Of a DNA stretch of 64,000 nucleotides, positions 25,164-35,100 are shown in pieces. Both the position numbers and the translations under genes were made by a program. This DNA comes from GCA-2718815 sp963578105 (GTDB taxonomy: Bacteria; Planctomycetota; Planctomycetia; Pirellulales; Pirellulaceae), in NCBI GenBank assembly GCA_963578105.1, contig CAUZBP010000009.1, positions 1 through 64,000 on the forward strand, given 5' to 3'. The stretch's first letter is position 1. Each line of letters opens with the position of its first letter. The notes below the pieces were generated by a model. It was not told the origin of the DNA, did no database searches, and saw only the letters and a list, made by a program, of their open reading frames with translations.

Positions 25164-25472
25164 GTGTCCGGAATTCGAGACATACCGTGAGATCTTCTCG
25201 ATGGACAAGTCCGTCTACGGGTGGCAGTCGAGAAGTCTCGTTGAATGGGCTCCGCGACCGGACCATCTTTTCCGGTGAAAAGGAAAAAACAAGCTGTTGC
25301 CAGTCGCTGGCCAATTTTGACACCTTTGTACCCCGCGATAAGCCAGATAGCCGTCGATGGCCCCTGTTTACCCTCGACGAGTCAGGATTTTCGTGATAAA
25401 ATGATCGCTTTTCCCTGGCAGCCACTAGGATCCAGGCACAAATTGAGCACACTGACGATGGGTCAAGTCACC
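25164..25472. other. intergenic region between rng and rplU
   Basis: About 310 bases with no gene. There is one small hairpin (ACCGGA/TCCGGT, 25257-25276). An in-frame open stretch before rplU starts at 25245 but is much longer than any L21 N-terminus. AT-rich sequence around 25390-25405 (GATAAAATG) could hold a -10 element. Confidence 0.4.
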
Positions 25473-25787
25473 ATGTATGCGATTATCAAAGAGGATGGGC
25501 GTCAACTGAAAGTTGAAGAGGGCCAGGAAATCAGCGTCGACTTTCGGGACATTCCGAAGGGTGGCGAGTTGAAATTTGACAAAGTCCTGGCCGTTTCGGG
25601 TGATGAAGGCGTCACCATTGGCCGTCCTACCATCGACGGTGCGAGCGTCACGGCTGAAGTGCTGGGCGCGCAACTGGGTGACAAGCTGGTGGTCCAAAAA
25701 TTTCGGCGGCGAAAAAATTCACGTCGTAAAACGGGGCACCGCCAAATGTTCACGCGCGTGCTCGTGAACAAAATCCAGGCCAGTTAA
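25473..25787 (+). CDS. rplU: 50S ribosomal protein L21
   Basis: A 104-residue bL21. ATG 25473 gives MYAIIKEDG; upstream in-frame ATG 25458 (MGQVTMYAI) is possible. The family core is visible: QLKVEEGQEISVDF, then VLAVSGDEGVTIGRP and FRRRKNSRRKTGHRQ near the C-terminus. The usual N-terminal TGGKQ is EDGRQ here. It binds 23S rRNA in the large subunit. rpmA (L27), which nearly always follows rplU, is not found in the 650 bases downstream. A terminator stands at 25939. Confidence 0.92.
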   Translation: MYAIIKEDGRQLKVEEGQEISVDFRDIPKGGELKFDKVLAVSGDEGVTIGRPTIDGASVTAEVLGAQLGDKLVVQKFRRRKNSRRKTGHRQMFTRVLVNKIQAS

Positions 25788-25938
25788 TTGCGGCGGTGTT
25801 GCTGACCGCAGGAATCATCCAGGAACTGCCACAGCTGGGATGGACTGCTAGACCCTCTTTTCCGGGTGTTTTTTTGGGTTAAGCTTGCGCCTACCGGCCT
25901 CTGCGGATTGGTTGACAGCAGGCCCGAACATGGCCCCC

Positions 25939-25967
25939 AAGTGGCTCGAGTGCGCGAGCCACTTTTC
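25939..25967 (+). terminator. rho-independent terminator after rplU
   Basis: AAGTGGCTCG, loop AGTGCG, CGAGCCACTT: a perfect 10-bp stem whose end merges into TTTT. It lies about 150 bases after the rplU stop. Confidence 0.75.
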
Positions 25968-26096
25968 CATCAGATGATTTAAAAAGCTCTCACGTGCCGC
26001 CGACTGATAGTTTTCCGGGCTCTTTCTTGAGATTATAAACCGGGGTAAAAAAAAGGGTTAGCGCTTTTTAAAGATGCCGTAGTTTTTAAACCGAGA

Positions 26097-26125
26097 TTGA
26101 TCCGTGGGTGCGGGCTTGCTATGCT
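26097..26125 (+). promoter_or_regulatory. sigma70-type promoter for nrdJ
   Basis: TTGATC (26097-26102), a 17-base spacer and TATGCT (26120-26125). A transcript from here would carry a leader of about 310 bases, which includes the paired elements described below. Confidence 0.5.
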
Positions 26126-26160
26126 AGCATTTTTACTGCCCATTTGATTTTCATAAGTCA

Positions 26161-26259
26161 TTTTATACCAACGACTTTGAAAAAATTTTCTAGATGTCGT
26201 TGACGCGGGACGACAAATCAGTAAACTCTGCCCTTCGTCCCAAATGTTGTGGTATAAAA
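26161..26259 (+). promoter_or_regulatory. structured nrdJ leader element with competing stems
   Basis: TTTTATACCA (26161-26170) and TGGTATAAAA (26250-26259) are perfectly complementary and close a 99-base element. Inside, TGTCGT (26195-26200) can pair with ACGACA (26210-26215), or GGGACGA (26207-26213) can pair with TCGTCCC (26235-26241). The two inner stems share bases and exclude each other. This is the form of an RNA switch or attenuator, but no ligand class matches by eye. Confidence 0.4.
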
Positions 26260-26382
26260 GAGAATTAATACAATATCTTGTAGTTTTTCGAATTTTTACA
26301 CTTAAACGAACGATATTGGGATAAAGGGCTCCGTTTTGTCTCCAGTAAATGACATGCAATCCGGGGCTGGGCAGATGGATTT

Positions 26383-26400
26383 GATATACAAATGTATATC
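26383..26400. promoter_or_regulatory. 18-base palindrome before nrdJ, possible operator
   Basis: GATATACA-AA-TGTATATC is a perfect dyad with 8-base arms, 44 bases before the nrdJ start. It suits a dimeric repressor. It does not match the NrdR box I know, and it could also form a hairpin near the ribosome site. Confidence 0.45.
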
Positions 26401-26443
26401 ATCCTCAAGGATTAGGATTCTCGAAAACAGAAGGAGCTGATGC

Positions 26444-29377
26444 ATGGCTACGGTGGAATTAGTGCAGTCTGTGGCAACAGGTTCACAAACCGACGATTCT
26501 TCGTTGCCGGCAGTGAGGCTTCAGATCAAGCCGGTGTTTTGTCCAGTGGAAGTGAGCGATCCGTTTGAAACAGTCGAATGGGAACTACGAACCGCGGCGA
26601 TCAAGGACGAGACCGGTGGTGTGTTGTTCGAACAGCAAGACTGCGAAATTCCCAAGGATTGGAGCCAGTTGGCCAGCAATGTTGTTGTCAGCAAATATTT
26701 TTATGGCGAAAACGGAACTGCGGAACGCGAGCGCAGCGTGCGGCAATTGATACACCGTGTCTCTCGTACGATTTCTGACTGGGGAGTCGAGGACGGCTAC
26801 TTCGCAAGTGCTGAGGATGGCGAACGATTTTATCGTGAACTGAGTTGGCTGTGCCTACATCAGCACGGTGCTTTTAATTCACCCGTTTGGTTCAATGTTG
26901 GTTTGTATCATCAATATGGTGTAACGGGCGATAAGTGTAACTGGCACTGGAATTCGGCCACGCAGTCTGTCAAGCAGCCCCAGAATCCCTACGAATTTCC
27001 GCAGGCATCGGCGTGCTTCATTCAGAGCGTCGGTGACAACATGGAAGACATCATGCGGTTGGCCACAAGTGAGGCGATGTTGTTCAAGTTTGGTTCCGGC
27101 ACCGGTACCGACTTGTCGACCATCCGCTCGCACAGAGAAAAATTATCGGGCGGAGGCAAACCGTCTGGTCCGCTGTCGTTCATGCGAGTTTATGATCAGA
27201 TTGCGGCAGTCGTCAAATCCGGAGGTAAGACGCGGCGGGCTGCAAAGATGCAGTCGCTCAAGATCTGGCATCCGGATGTGAAGGAATTTATCGAGTGTAA
27301 ATGGAAGGAAGAGAAAAAGGCGCATACGTTAATTGCCAGTGGTCGATACGACGCCAACTTCAATGGCGAAGCCTATAGTTCTATTCTCTTTCAAAATGCG
27401 AACCTTTCCGTACGTGTCACGGACGACTACATGCAAGCGGTGGAAAAAGACGAGCTCTGGACCACGCGATGGCTGACCAATTCGAATCAGTCGGGGCCGA
27501 AATATCAGGCACGAGAGTTAATGGATCGGATGGCTCAGTGTGCTTGGCACTGTGGTGATCCGGGTGTGCAATATGATACGACAATCAACCGCTGGAACAC
27601 CTGTCCCAATTCGGGTCGGATCAACGCCAGCAATCCCTGCAGCGAGTACATGTTCCTTGACGATACAGCTTGCAACCTGGCCAGTGTCAATTTGATGAAG
27701 TTCAGTCTCCCGGATGGAAAAATTGACATCGAACGATTGCGAGCGGCTTGCCGCATCTTGTTTGTGGCCCAGGAAATTCTGGTCGATCATGCCAGTTATC
27801 CGACAGGACCCATTGCGGAAAACAGTCATCTTTACCGACCTCTGGGACTTGGTTATTCGAATCTTGGTAGTGTGATCATGTCGAGTGGCATGGCTTATGA
27901 TTCGCCGGCAGCACGGGGCCTTTGTGGTGCTGTAACGGCTCTGTTGCATGGCGAAGCCAAGCGAACGAGTGCTGAACTAGCTCAGGCAGTGGGAACGTTT
28001 GAGCGCTATGATCAGAACCGCGAACCGATGTTAAACGTCATGCAGATGCATCGAGAAGCGGTTGAACACATTGACGATTCGTGTCCGGATTACTTGAAAG
28101 AGTCTGCACGGCGGTTGTGGGACGATGTATTGGTTCAAGGTGGGCGGTTTGGTTTCCGCAATGCCCAGGCGACCGTCTTGGCTCCCACCGGTACGATTAG
28201 CTTTATGATGGATTGCGATACGACAGGCATCGAGCCGGACATTGCCCTGGTCAAATACAAGCAGTTGGCCGGTGGGGGCATGCTCAAGATCGTCAATCAA
28301 ACGGTACCCTTGGCGCTTAAAACGTTGGGTTACGATGAACCGCAGATTGAATCCATTTTGGGCTATATTGAAAAGAAGGACACCATCGAGGGTGCTTCTG
28401 AACTCAAGGATGAACATCTGCCGGTGTTCGACTGCGCTTTTAAACCGGCTGGGGGTAAACGTAGTATCAAGTGGCGCGCACATGTTTCGATGATGGCAGC
28501 CGCTCAGCCGTTCCTCTCCGGTGCCATTTCGAAGACCGTGAACATGCCGACGGAAAGTACGCCGGAAGATGTCGCTGATGCCTATCGCTGGGGTTGGGAG
28601 CTGGGACTCAAGGCTTTGGCCATTTATCGGGATGGTTCCAAGCAGAGTCAGCCACTGTCAACAACGACGGAAGGCGACAAGAAAAAAAGCAACTCCTCAC
28701 AGGATCAGCCAGCAAAGCGTCCGCGGCGTGAGCGTTTGCCGGATACTCGGGAATCGAGGACTCATAAATTCAACGTGGCAGGTCACGAGGGGTATATCAC
28801 GGTGGGGTTATATCCTGATGGACGAGCGGGTGAGCTATTTATCACGATGGCCAAAGAAGGAAGCACCGTGGGTGGTCTGATGGATTGTTTTGGTACGGCG
28901 ATTTCCATGAGTCTGCAATACGGTGTGCCGCTCGAAGTGCTGGTCAACAAGTTTTCGTATACCAGATTCGAGCCGATGGGACACACGACCAATCCCGATA
29001 TTCGTATTGCGAAGAGCGTCGTCGATTATATCTTCCGCTGGCTGGGTATGACATTTATCCCCGGCTATCGAGAGGCAACGGGAGTTGTCCAGACCGCATC
29101 AGCGGGCGCGGGGACAGTATTGAAAACACAATCCAAGAAGTCGGATTCCGCCAACGGAGCAGCTAGCGAAAGCGACCAGCTACCGAATGCCATGTTACTG
29201 GACCGAGCCGGTATTTCGATGGCGCCAGAGACGTCGTCTCAAACACTCTCACGGAGTGACCAGTTTGCTCGCTTTCAAAGTGATGCACCAAGTTGTGACA
29301 GTTGCGGGTCGATCACGGTGCGAAACGGGAATTGTTATCTGTGCCACAATTGTGGCAACAGCATGGGCTGCTCGTAG
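26444..29377 (+). CDS. nrdJ: vitamin B12-dependent (class II) ribonucleotide reductase
   Basis: 977 residues from ATG 26444, with AAGGAG seven bases upstream. It reduces ribonucleoside diphosphates or triphosphates using adenosylcobalamin, so it works with or without oxygen. Visible motifs are ASACFIQSVGD (about 190), FKFGSGTGTDLSTIRS, NPCSEYMFLDD (about 396), and the loop ATVLAPTGTISFMMDCDTTGIEPD. A TSCPD-type domain covers about 770-860. The C-terminus has six cysteines in a ribbon-like CDSCG...CYLCHNCG...GCS arrangement from about 951, which probably shuttles electrons to the active site. It is shorter than NrdJ proteins of about 1200 residues, but no domain seems broken. Confidence 0.96.
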   Translation: MATVELVQSVATGSQTDDSSLPAVRLQIKPVFCPVEVSDPFETVEWELRTAAIKDETGGVLFEQQDCEIPKDWSQLASNVVVSKYFYGENGTAERERSVRQLIHRVSRTISDWGVEDGYFASAEDGERFYRELSWLCLHQHGAFNSPVWFNVGLYHQYGVTGDKCNWHWNSATQSVKQPQNPYEFPQASACFIQSVGDNMEDIMRLATSEAMLFKFGSGTGTDLSTIRSHREKLSGGGKPSGPLSFMRVYDQIAAVVKSGGKTRRAAKMQSLKIWHPDVKEFIECKWKEEKKAHTLIASGRYDANFNGEAYSSILFQNANLSVRVTDDYMQAVEKDELWTTRWLTNSNQSGPKYQARELMDRMAQCAWHCGDPGVQYDTTINRWNTCPNSGRINASNPCSEYMFLDDTACNLASVNLMKFSLPDGKIDIERLRAACRILFVAQEILVDHASYPTGPIAENSHLYRPLGLGYSNLGSVIMSSGMAYDSPAARGLCGAVTALLHGEAKRTSAELAQAVGTFERYDQNREPMLNVMQMHREAVEHIDDSCPDYLKESARRLWDDVLVQGGRFGFRNAQATVLAPTGTISFMMDCDTTGIEPDIALVKYKQLAGGGMLKIVNQTVPLALKTLGYDEPQIESILGYIEKKDTIEGASELKDEHLPVFDCAFKPAGGKRSIKWRAHVSMMAAAQPFLSGAISKTVNMPTESTPEDVADAYRWGWELGLKALAIYRDGSKQSQPLSTTTEGDKKKSNSSQDQPAKRPRRERLPDTRESRTHKFNVAGHEGYITVGLYPDGRAGELFITMAKEGSTVGGLMDCFGTAISMSLQYGVPLEVLVNKFSYTRFEPMGHTTNPDIRIAKSVVDYIFRWLGMTFIPGYREATGVVQTASAGAGTVLKTQSKKSDSANGAASESDQLPNAMLLDRAGISMAPETSSQTLSRSDQFARFQSDAPSCDSCGSITVRNGNCYLCHNCGNSMGCS

Positions 29378-29876
29378 CGGAATTTGAACTCGAGCTGAAG
29401 GGGTCGGGGGTCAAAAGCAACTCCTGTCCTCTGACGGGTATCGTCTCTCGTACGAGTTGGTGGCTTCCGCGCATTTTCATCAGCGCATTTTGATGGCCAG
29501 CGCCACCGGAATCTGACTTGACCTCTTACCGGATTTTCAGGGTGTGGTCAGGATGTGCTTTGGGTCCGCATCGAGCCGACCTTGCCAGCTGTGAAATATC
29601 GACGCGTTTCCATACACGGATGGCAAAAGTCGGGGCACACACTAACGTGCTCTAACGACATTGGTTCCAACAGGGCCCAGCCGTGAACTCCCCTGATCAT
29701 TTGCCGGTTTTGGTGCCGTGTCTCCCCGGCCACCAGCGGAGCACGTGGATACCTCGCAGGAGAATGTGGTAAAATCCTGACCGCCCCAGATCGAATCCGT
29801 GCGGGGAATGATACGAATTGAAGCGGGTCCGGCCGAATTTTCTTACCTCCAGTTTCAACACCCAGGTAAACGTTCT
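29378..29876. other. intergenic region after nrdJ
   Basis: About 500 bases. Open frames on both strands are short and unconvincing. A TAAAAT at about 29771 could be a -10 element for the following gene, but no matching -35 was found. No terminator after nrdJ was recognised. Confidence 0.4.
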
Positions 29877-30362
29877 ATGAATGCTCCTTTTGTTCTTAAG
29901 ATTGACGGTGAAGTTGAGCGCCCCACCCAACTCTCTTTTTCAGATTTCGCAGAAATCGACCAGTCTTTTCAGGTGGTCGATGTCAGCCGGATTGATCCGC
30001 AGCGTCAAGGAGATGCGGTCACACTAAACGGAGTACTGCAACTTGTTGGAGTTAAACCCGCGGCCCGCTATTTGGGATTGCACGCCGCGCGCGACGATTT
30101 TCACGCAAGTGTTCCCCTGGAACCTATTCGGGATCGCGCCTTTTTCATCTACCGAGTTGCCGGTCAGGCGTTGGCTGATAAACAAGGTGGACCGATCCGT
30201 TTTTACATTCCGGATTTCGCCGAGTGTCACACGGATGAAGTGGATGAGTGTGCCAACGTGAAGTTTGTGGACCACGTCGAATTCACTGCCGAAAGGGGCT
30301 TTGACAATCGGCCTGAAGATGACCAAGAGCATGCCGATTTGCATGATCGCAGCGACAATTAG
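29877..30362 (+). CDS. sulfite-oxidase-fold (molybdopterin oxidoreductase-like) domain protein
   Basis: 161 residues from ATG 29877. The family pattern is visible: VTLNGVLQLVGV, a stretch with HASVPLEPIRDRAFFIYRVAGQAL, then GGPIRFYIPD and ANVKFVDHVEF, which follow the second half of the sulfite oxidase Mo domain. It is much shorter than a working enzyme (usually above 250 residues), has no signal peptide, and the Mo-binding cysteine position appears occupied by VDVSR. I infer a degenerate or reduced member, perhaps structural or binding only. The acidic, His-containing tail HADLHDRSD is unusual. No molybdenum genes are nearby. Confidence 0.65.
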   Translation: MNAPFVLKIDGEVERPTQLSFSDFAEIDQSFQVVDVSRIDPQRQGDAVTLNGVLQLVGVKPAARYLGLHAARDDFHASVPLEPIRDRAFFIYRVAGQALADKQGGPIRFYIPDFAECHTDEVDECANVKFVDHVEFTAERGFDNRPEDDQEHADLHDRSDN

Positions 30363-30746
30363 TGATCCGGGATTGCTTGTCGCCGGGGCAGTTTTTTCGG
30401 GATCAGTTTCGGCAACCAGTTTGTGCAGAAAGCCGTTGGGGAAAACAGCCTCTTGGCGAAAGCATTCAGAGCGAGTCAGCGTGGAAACTTGCCGAAGGGG
30501 ATAGAGTACGGAGGTGAATTCCTGTGTCCGGTGGTTACTGTTAGACCGATTAGTTGGAACGGTAGGACCATTTGTTCGCTCCAGACTGAACAGTGAGAAT
30601 ACCGGTTTCTTGATTGGCGCCTTCAGATTCACGTATAATTAAACAATCCCTGACCGTTAGCTCACAACAACTTCGTAGTAGTGGTGGGTTCGCGGCCTGA
30701 ATTTGCTGGTTCCCTGGAAGCTTTTGTCGCTCGCAAGCAATCAGGT
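30363..30746. other. intergenic region with the c-heme/WD40 operon promoter
   Basis: About 380 bases. The clear element is the promoter at 30610-30639. A long minus-strand open frame (30024-30632) overlaps the preceding gene antisense and is taken as a shadow. Confidence 0.5.
30610..30639 (+). promoter_or_regulatory. sigma70-type promoter
   Basis: TTGATT (30610-30615), an 18-base spacer and a perfect TATAAT (30634-30639). It would drive the c-heme/WD40 gene and the coupled DUF1549 gene. Confidence 0.65.
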
Positions 30747-32159
30747 ATGCGCACCATGGTTGCCATTCAACGGTGTCTGTTGTTTTTCGCGCCTTTCTCC
30801 ATGGCGTTACTGTCTACCGGTGTCGGCGCTGAGTTCGCAAAGAGAAATACGACAGAAGTCAGCTATTACCAGCAGATACTTCCCATTCTTCGCGCCCGGT
30901 GCCATGGTTGTCATCAGCCTGCCAAATCCAGCGGAGATTATGAAATGACACAGTTCAATCACTTGTTGGCCGGTGGAGAAAGTGAGGAAGCTGCGGTCAT
31001 ACCCAGCTACCCGGACCAGAGCCGCCTCCTGCAATTGATCACGCCAAGCGGGGATGGCGCTGAAATGCCGCGCGGCCAGCCAGCACTGAGCGTGGCGGAA
31101 GTCTCGCTGATTCGACAGTGGATCGCTCAGGGTGCCAACAACGACACTCCCGACTCAGTCCGGCCGAGCTGGGATTCTGAGCATCCGCCGGTGTACGCGA
31201 CTGCACCGGTGATTACGGCTCTTGATCACTCACCTGATGGGAAGATTTTGGCCGTATCGGGATACCATGAAGTGCTGCTGCACAAGTCAGACGGGTCGGG
31301 ACTGGTGGGTCGTCTGGTGGGCATGTCCGAACGCATTCAATCGGCCGTATTTTCTCCTGACGGAATGCGGCTTGCCGTGGCAGGTGGCTCTCCAGGCCGA
31401 CTCGGTGAGTTACAGGTTTGGAGCGTCGCCTCAGAAACCTTACAACTTTCCTTGCCGGTTACCTACGATACAATTTACGGAGCCAGTTGGTCTGCAGACA
31501 ACCGTTACATTGCCTTTGGCTGCAGCGACAACACGGTGCGCGTTGTCGAGGCAGAAACCGGCAGACAAATTCTTTTCAATGGTGCACACAATGACTGGGT
31601 GCTGGACACAACGTTTTCGATCCAAGGCGCTCATGTTGTGTCGGTCAGCCGTGATCGCTCGATGAAGTTGGTAGAACTGTCAACGGCTCGGTTTGTGGAT
31701 AACATTACCAGTATCACACCGGGTGCGCTTCAAGGTGGGCTGCAGGCGGTCGAATGTCACCCCACTCGTGATGAACTGCTGGTCGGCGGAGCCGATGGGA
31801 TTCCAAAAATTTATCGCACCTATCGCGTCAAAGCCCGGCAAATCGGTGACGACCACAACTTAATTCAAGAGTTTCCGGCGTTACCCGGGCGCATCTATGA
31901 TGTTGCTTACAGTTCCGATGGGAAGCGGATCGTAGCTGGAAGCAGTTTGAACGGTACAGGTGTTGTCCGTGTTTTTGGGGCAGAGGACGGGCAACAACTT
32001 TCACAAATGGAAGAAATCGTCACAGGTGTCTATGCCGTGGATTTCAATCCCGATGGAAAAACCATCGCCTCGGCAGGTTTCGATGGCCAAGTTTACCTCC
32101 ACGAATCGGCCACCGGACGACTGGTAAACAAGTTTGTTCCTGTACCTATTGCTCCATGA
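30747..32159 (+). CDS. exported c-type-cytochrome-like/WD40 protein
   Basis: 470 residues from ATG 30747; an upstream in-frame GTG at 30681 would spoil the signal peptide. The signal sequence is CLLFFAPFSMALLSTGVGA, then a planctomycete cytochrome-c-like domain with one CXXCH motif (C52-H-G-C55-H56), the family's LPILRARC lead and MPRGQPALS after it. From about 165 to the end come WD40-type beta-propeller repeats, each with SPDGK/D or similar (DHSPDGKILAVSG, FSPDGMRLAVAGG, NPDGKTIASAG). The 3' end overlaps the next gene by four bases (ATGA), so the two products are probably made together and work in the periplasm. Confidence 0.85.
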   Translation: MRTMVAIQRCLLFFAPFSMALLSTGVGAEFAKRNTTEVSYYQQILPILRARCHGCHQPAKSSGDYEMTQFNHLLAGGESEEAAVIPSYPDQSRLLQLITPSGDGAEMPRGQPALSVAEVSLIRQWIAQGANNDTPDSVRPSWDSEHPPVYATAPVITALDHSPDGKILAVSGYHEVLLHKSDGSGLVGRLVGMSERIQSAVFSPDGMRLAVAGGSPGRLGELQVWSVASETLQLSLPVTYDTIYGASWSADNRYIAFGCSDNTVRVVEAETGRQILFNGAHNDWVLDTTFSIQGAHVVSVSRDRSMKLVELSTARFVDNITSITPGALQGGLQAVECHPTRDELLVGGADGIPKIYRTYRVKARQIGDDHNLIQEFPALPGRIYDVAYSSDGKRIVAGSSLNGTGVVRVFGAEDGQQLSQMEEIVTGVYAVDFNPDGKTIASAGFDGQVYLHESATGRLVNKFVPVPIAP

Positions 32160-35100
32160 GACGCATATCACCTATCACCTGGCCGACTTTCACCCATGCT
32201 CTCTTGGTGTGTGGATTTCTATTGACGTTCCTGATGGGGAATCTACGCTGTGAGCAACCTGGAGGCGCAACGGAATTGGGGTTTCCAATGGGTGTCGAAC
32301 CCGGAAATCTAATTGCTATCGAAGCGTTACCGAAAGTGATTGATTGGGATCAACCATTCGACAGTGTCCAATTGTTGATAACCGGTACATTGGAATCAGG
32401 GCAGACCGTTGATGTGACCCGTTCAGCGACTCTGGTGCAGGAACTTGAATTCCTGGAGATCGATGACCATAGACGGATAAGAGCCAAGAAGAATGGGCAA
32501 GGCGAGCTGGAATTCGAGCTTTCTGGAAGCACCGTTCGGATTCCTGTGCGAGTATCGGGACTCAACGCGGAGTATCGAGTCAGTTTTGTCCAGGATGTAA
32601 TGCCTGCCTTGTCGAAAATGGGATGCAATACGGGTACGTGTCACGGTTCAAAAGATGGCCAGAACGGATTCAAGCTCTCCCTGCGAGGATATGATCCACT
32701 TTTTGATCATCAAGCAATAACAGACGAATTAGCGGCCCGTCGGGTCAATCGCGTCGTTCCTGAGCAAAGCCTGATTCTCCTGAAATTAAGCGGCAGCATA
32801 CCCCATGTGGGCGGAGCAATGCGGAGCCCTGGTGATGCCCATTATCAACTCCTGAGAGACTGGATTCGCCAGGGTGTACGACTGGATTCCACTGCTTCGC
32901 GTGTCCAGAAGATCGAGTTGTTACCCCGTGATCCGGTGGTGCCTCAGCCGGGCATGACGCAACAGGTTGTTGTGTTGGCCACGTACACGGACGGTACCCA
33001 GCGGGACGTCACGTCTGAAGCCATTTTTGACAGCGGTAATATCGAGGTGGCACAGACTGAATCTCGCGGCTTGGTACATTTGCTGCGCCGCGGTGAAGCC
33101 GCTGTGTTGGCGCGTTATCAGGGGGCGTATGCTTCCAGCACGATTACCGTCATGGGCGATCGTCACGGTTTCACCTGGGACGAAACAGAACTCTACAACT
33201 ACATCGACCAACACATCTACAACAAGCTCCAGCGCATGAAGATAGCACCTAGTGCTCTGTGTTCGGACGTCGAGTTTGCGCGCCGCGTTTACCTTGATCT
33301 AACCGGGTTGCCACCTACGTCAGATCAAGTACGCCATTTTTTGTCAGATGGCCGCGACTCGCGAACAAAACGAGAGACGCTGGTGGACCAATTGGTTGGC
33401 AACGGATCCTACATCGAGCACTGGACCAATAAATGGGGCGACATGTTGCAAGTCAATCGAAAGTTCCTGGGGCGAGAAGGAGCGCAGGCCTTGCGAGACT
33501 GGATCAAGCACGCGCTCGCCTCAAATGTGTCTTACGACCGCCTGGTTTACGACATTCTCGTCGCCACAGGATCGAACGTGGAGAATCCTGCCGCCTCCTA
33601 CTGGAAGATCTGGCGAGATCCTGCCCGAGCAATGGAGAACACGACCCATTTATTTCTGGCCACCCGCTTCAATTGCAACAAGTGCCACGATCACCCTTTT
33701 GAACGCTGGACTCAGGATCAGTACTACGAACTGGCCAGTTATTTTTCGAGGGTTGGTCGCAAGCCCGATCCTAATTTTGCAGAGCAAACCATAGGTGGCA
33801 CCAGCGTGGAAAAGGAACAAGCACTTGTTGAAGTGGTTTACGATCTGCCAACGGGTGAAATTCGCCACGATCGTACCGGCGAAGATGCCAAGGCGAGATT
33901 CCCCTATCAACATACCGATATGGGTTCCGATTTGGCTCCGCGACGTCAACAACTGGCCCGCTGGATTACGTCTCCAGAAAACCCCTATTTTGCAAAGAGC
34001 TACGTGAACCGGCTCTGGGGCTATCTTTTCGGTCGGGGAATCATCGAGCCGATTGACGACATTCGTGCCAGTAATCCCCCTACTCATCCTCAACTTTTAG
34101 CTGCGCTAACGCGAGACTTTCTGGACAGCGGATTCGACATTCAACACATGTTGCGAGTCATCTGCAAATCACGCACGTATCAACATGCGGTGCATACAAA
34201 TCGCTGGAACGAAGACGATCAGTTGAACTTTTCACATGCAGTTGCCCGCCGATTGCCCGCCGAGGTTCTCTTCGATGCAATCCATCTGGCCAGTGGGTCT
34301 CGGACCAAAATACCGGGCCTGCCTCCCGGATTCCGCGCCGCTGAATTGCCTGACGTTGGTTTTGACATACCATTTCTAGATGACTTTGGGCGCCCCGAAC
34401 GTGAAATTAGCTGCGAGTGCGAACGGTCCAATGGAGTTGTTTTGGGACCCATCATGAAGTTGATCAATGGCCCGACTGTCGCCAATGCTCTGGCAGATCC
34501 CGAGAATGAGTTGGCAAAGTTGGTGGCCGAACAAGATGATGACGCAGTTCTGATTGAGGAGATCTACCTTCGTTTTTTGGGTCGCCCGCCCTCTGAAGAG
34601 GAAATCGATTTGGGCCGGTGGGCGTTGCAGCAAGCCGCGTTGGAGAAAAAAGATCTTTTGTTGCGCCTGGAGTCAGCCGAAAGCACGCTGGGCCAGCGCC
34701 AGGCTGAGTGGCTCAAGCGAGTTGATTTGGGACCACGCTGGAAACAGCTTGAGGTTGAAGAGTTACACTCGGATACGGGAGTTACTCTAATTCCTCTTAA
34801 GGACCGATCTGTTTTGGTTTCAGGCCCGCACGGGAAACAGACCTATACGTTCACGGCGCGTACGGATCTTTCTGGCATGACTGGTATTCGACTGGAAGTA
34901 CTTCCAGATAAATCTCTACCGCAGGGTGGCCCGGGCCGAGCACCCGACGGTAATTTTGTCATCAGCCGATTTCGAGTCCGGGCGACTTCGATGACGGATT
35001 CCGAAGAAGAACAAACGGTCGTCCTAACCGGTGCAGTGGCCGACTTTAACCAGTCTGGAAGGGACGTGTCTGGCACGATCGACGAAGATTTGCATTCAGG

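Larger units (their letters stand above)
25788..26443. other. long leader and regulatory region of nrdJ
   Basis: About 650 bases without a gene. In order it holds the rplU terminator (25939-25967), a promoter (26097-26125), a structured segment (26161-26259) and an 18-base palindrome (26383-26400). The nrdJ ribosome site AAGGAG is at 26431-26436. I found no L27 gene, no cobalamin-riboswitch B12 box and no sequence matching the classical NrdR box. Confidence 0.55.

Noticed and set aside
25788..26443. Cobalamin riboswitch before nrdJ
   Set aside because: No B12 box or recognisable core was found, although a different structured element is present.
30024..30632. Minus-strand open frame over the sulfite-oxidase-fold gene
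   Set aside because: Antisense to a recognised gene and unlike any family; its first part overlaps the promoter.
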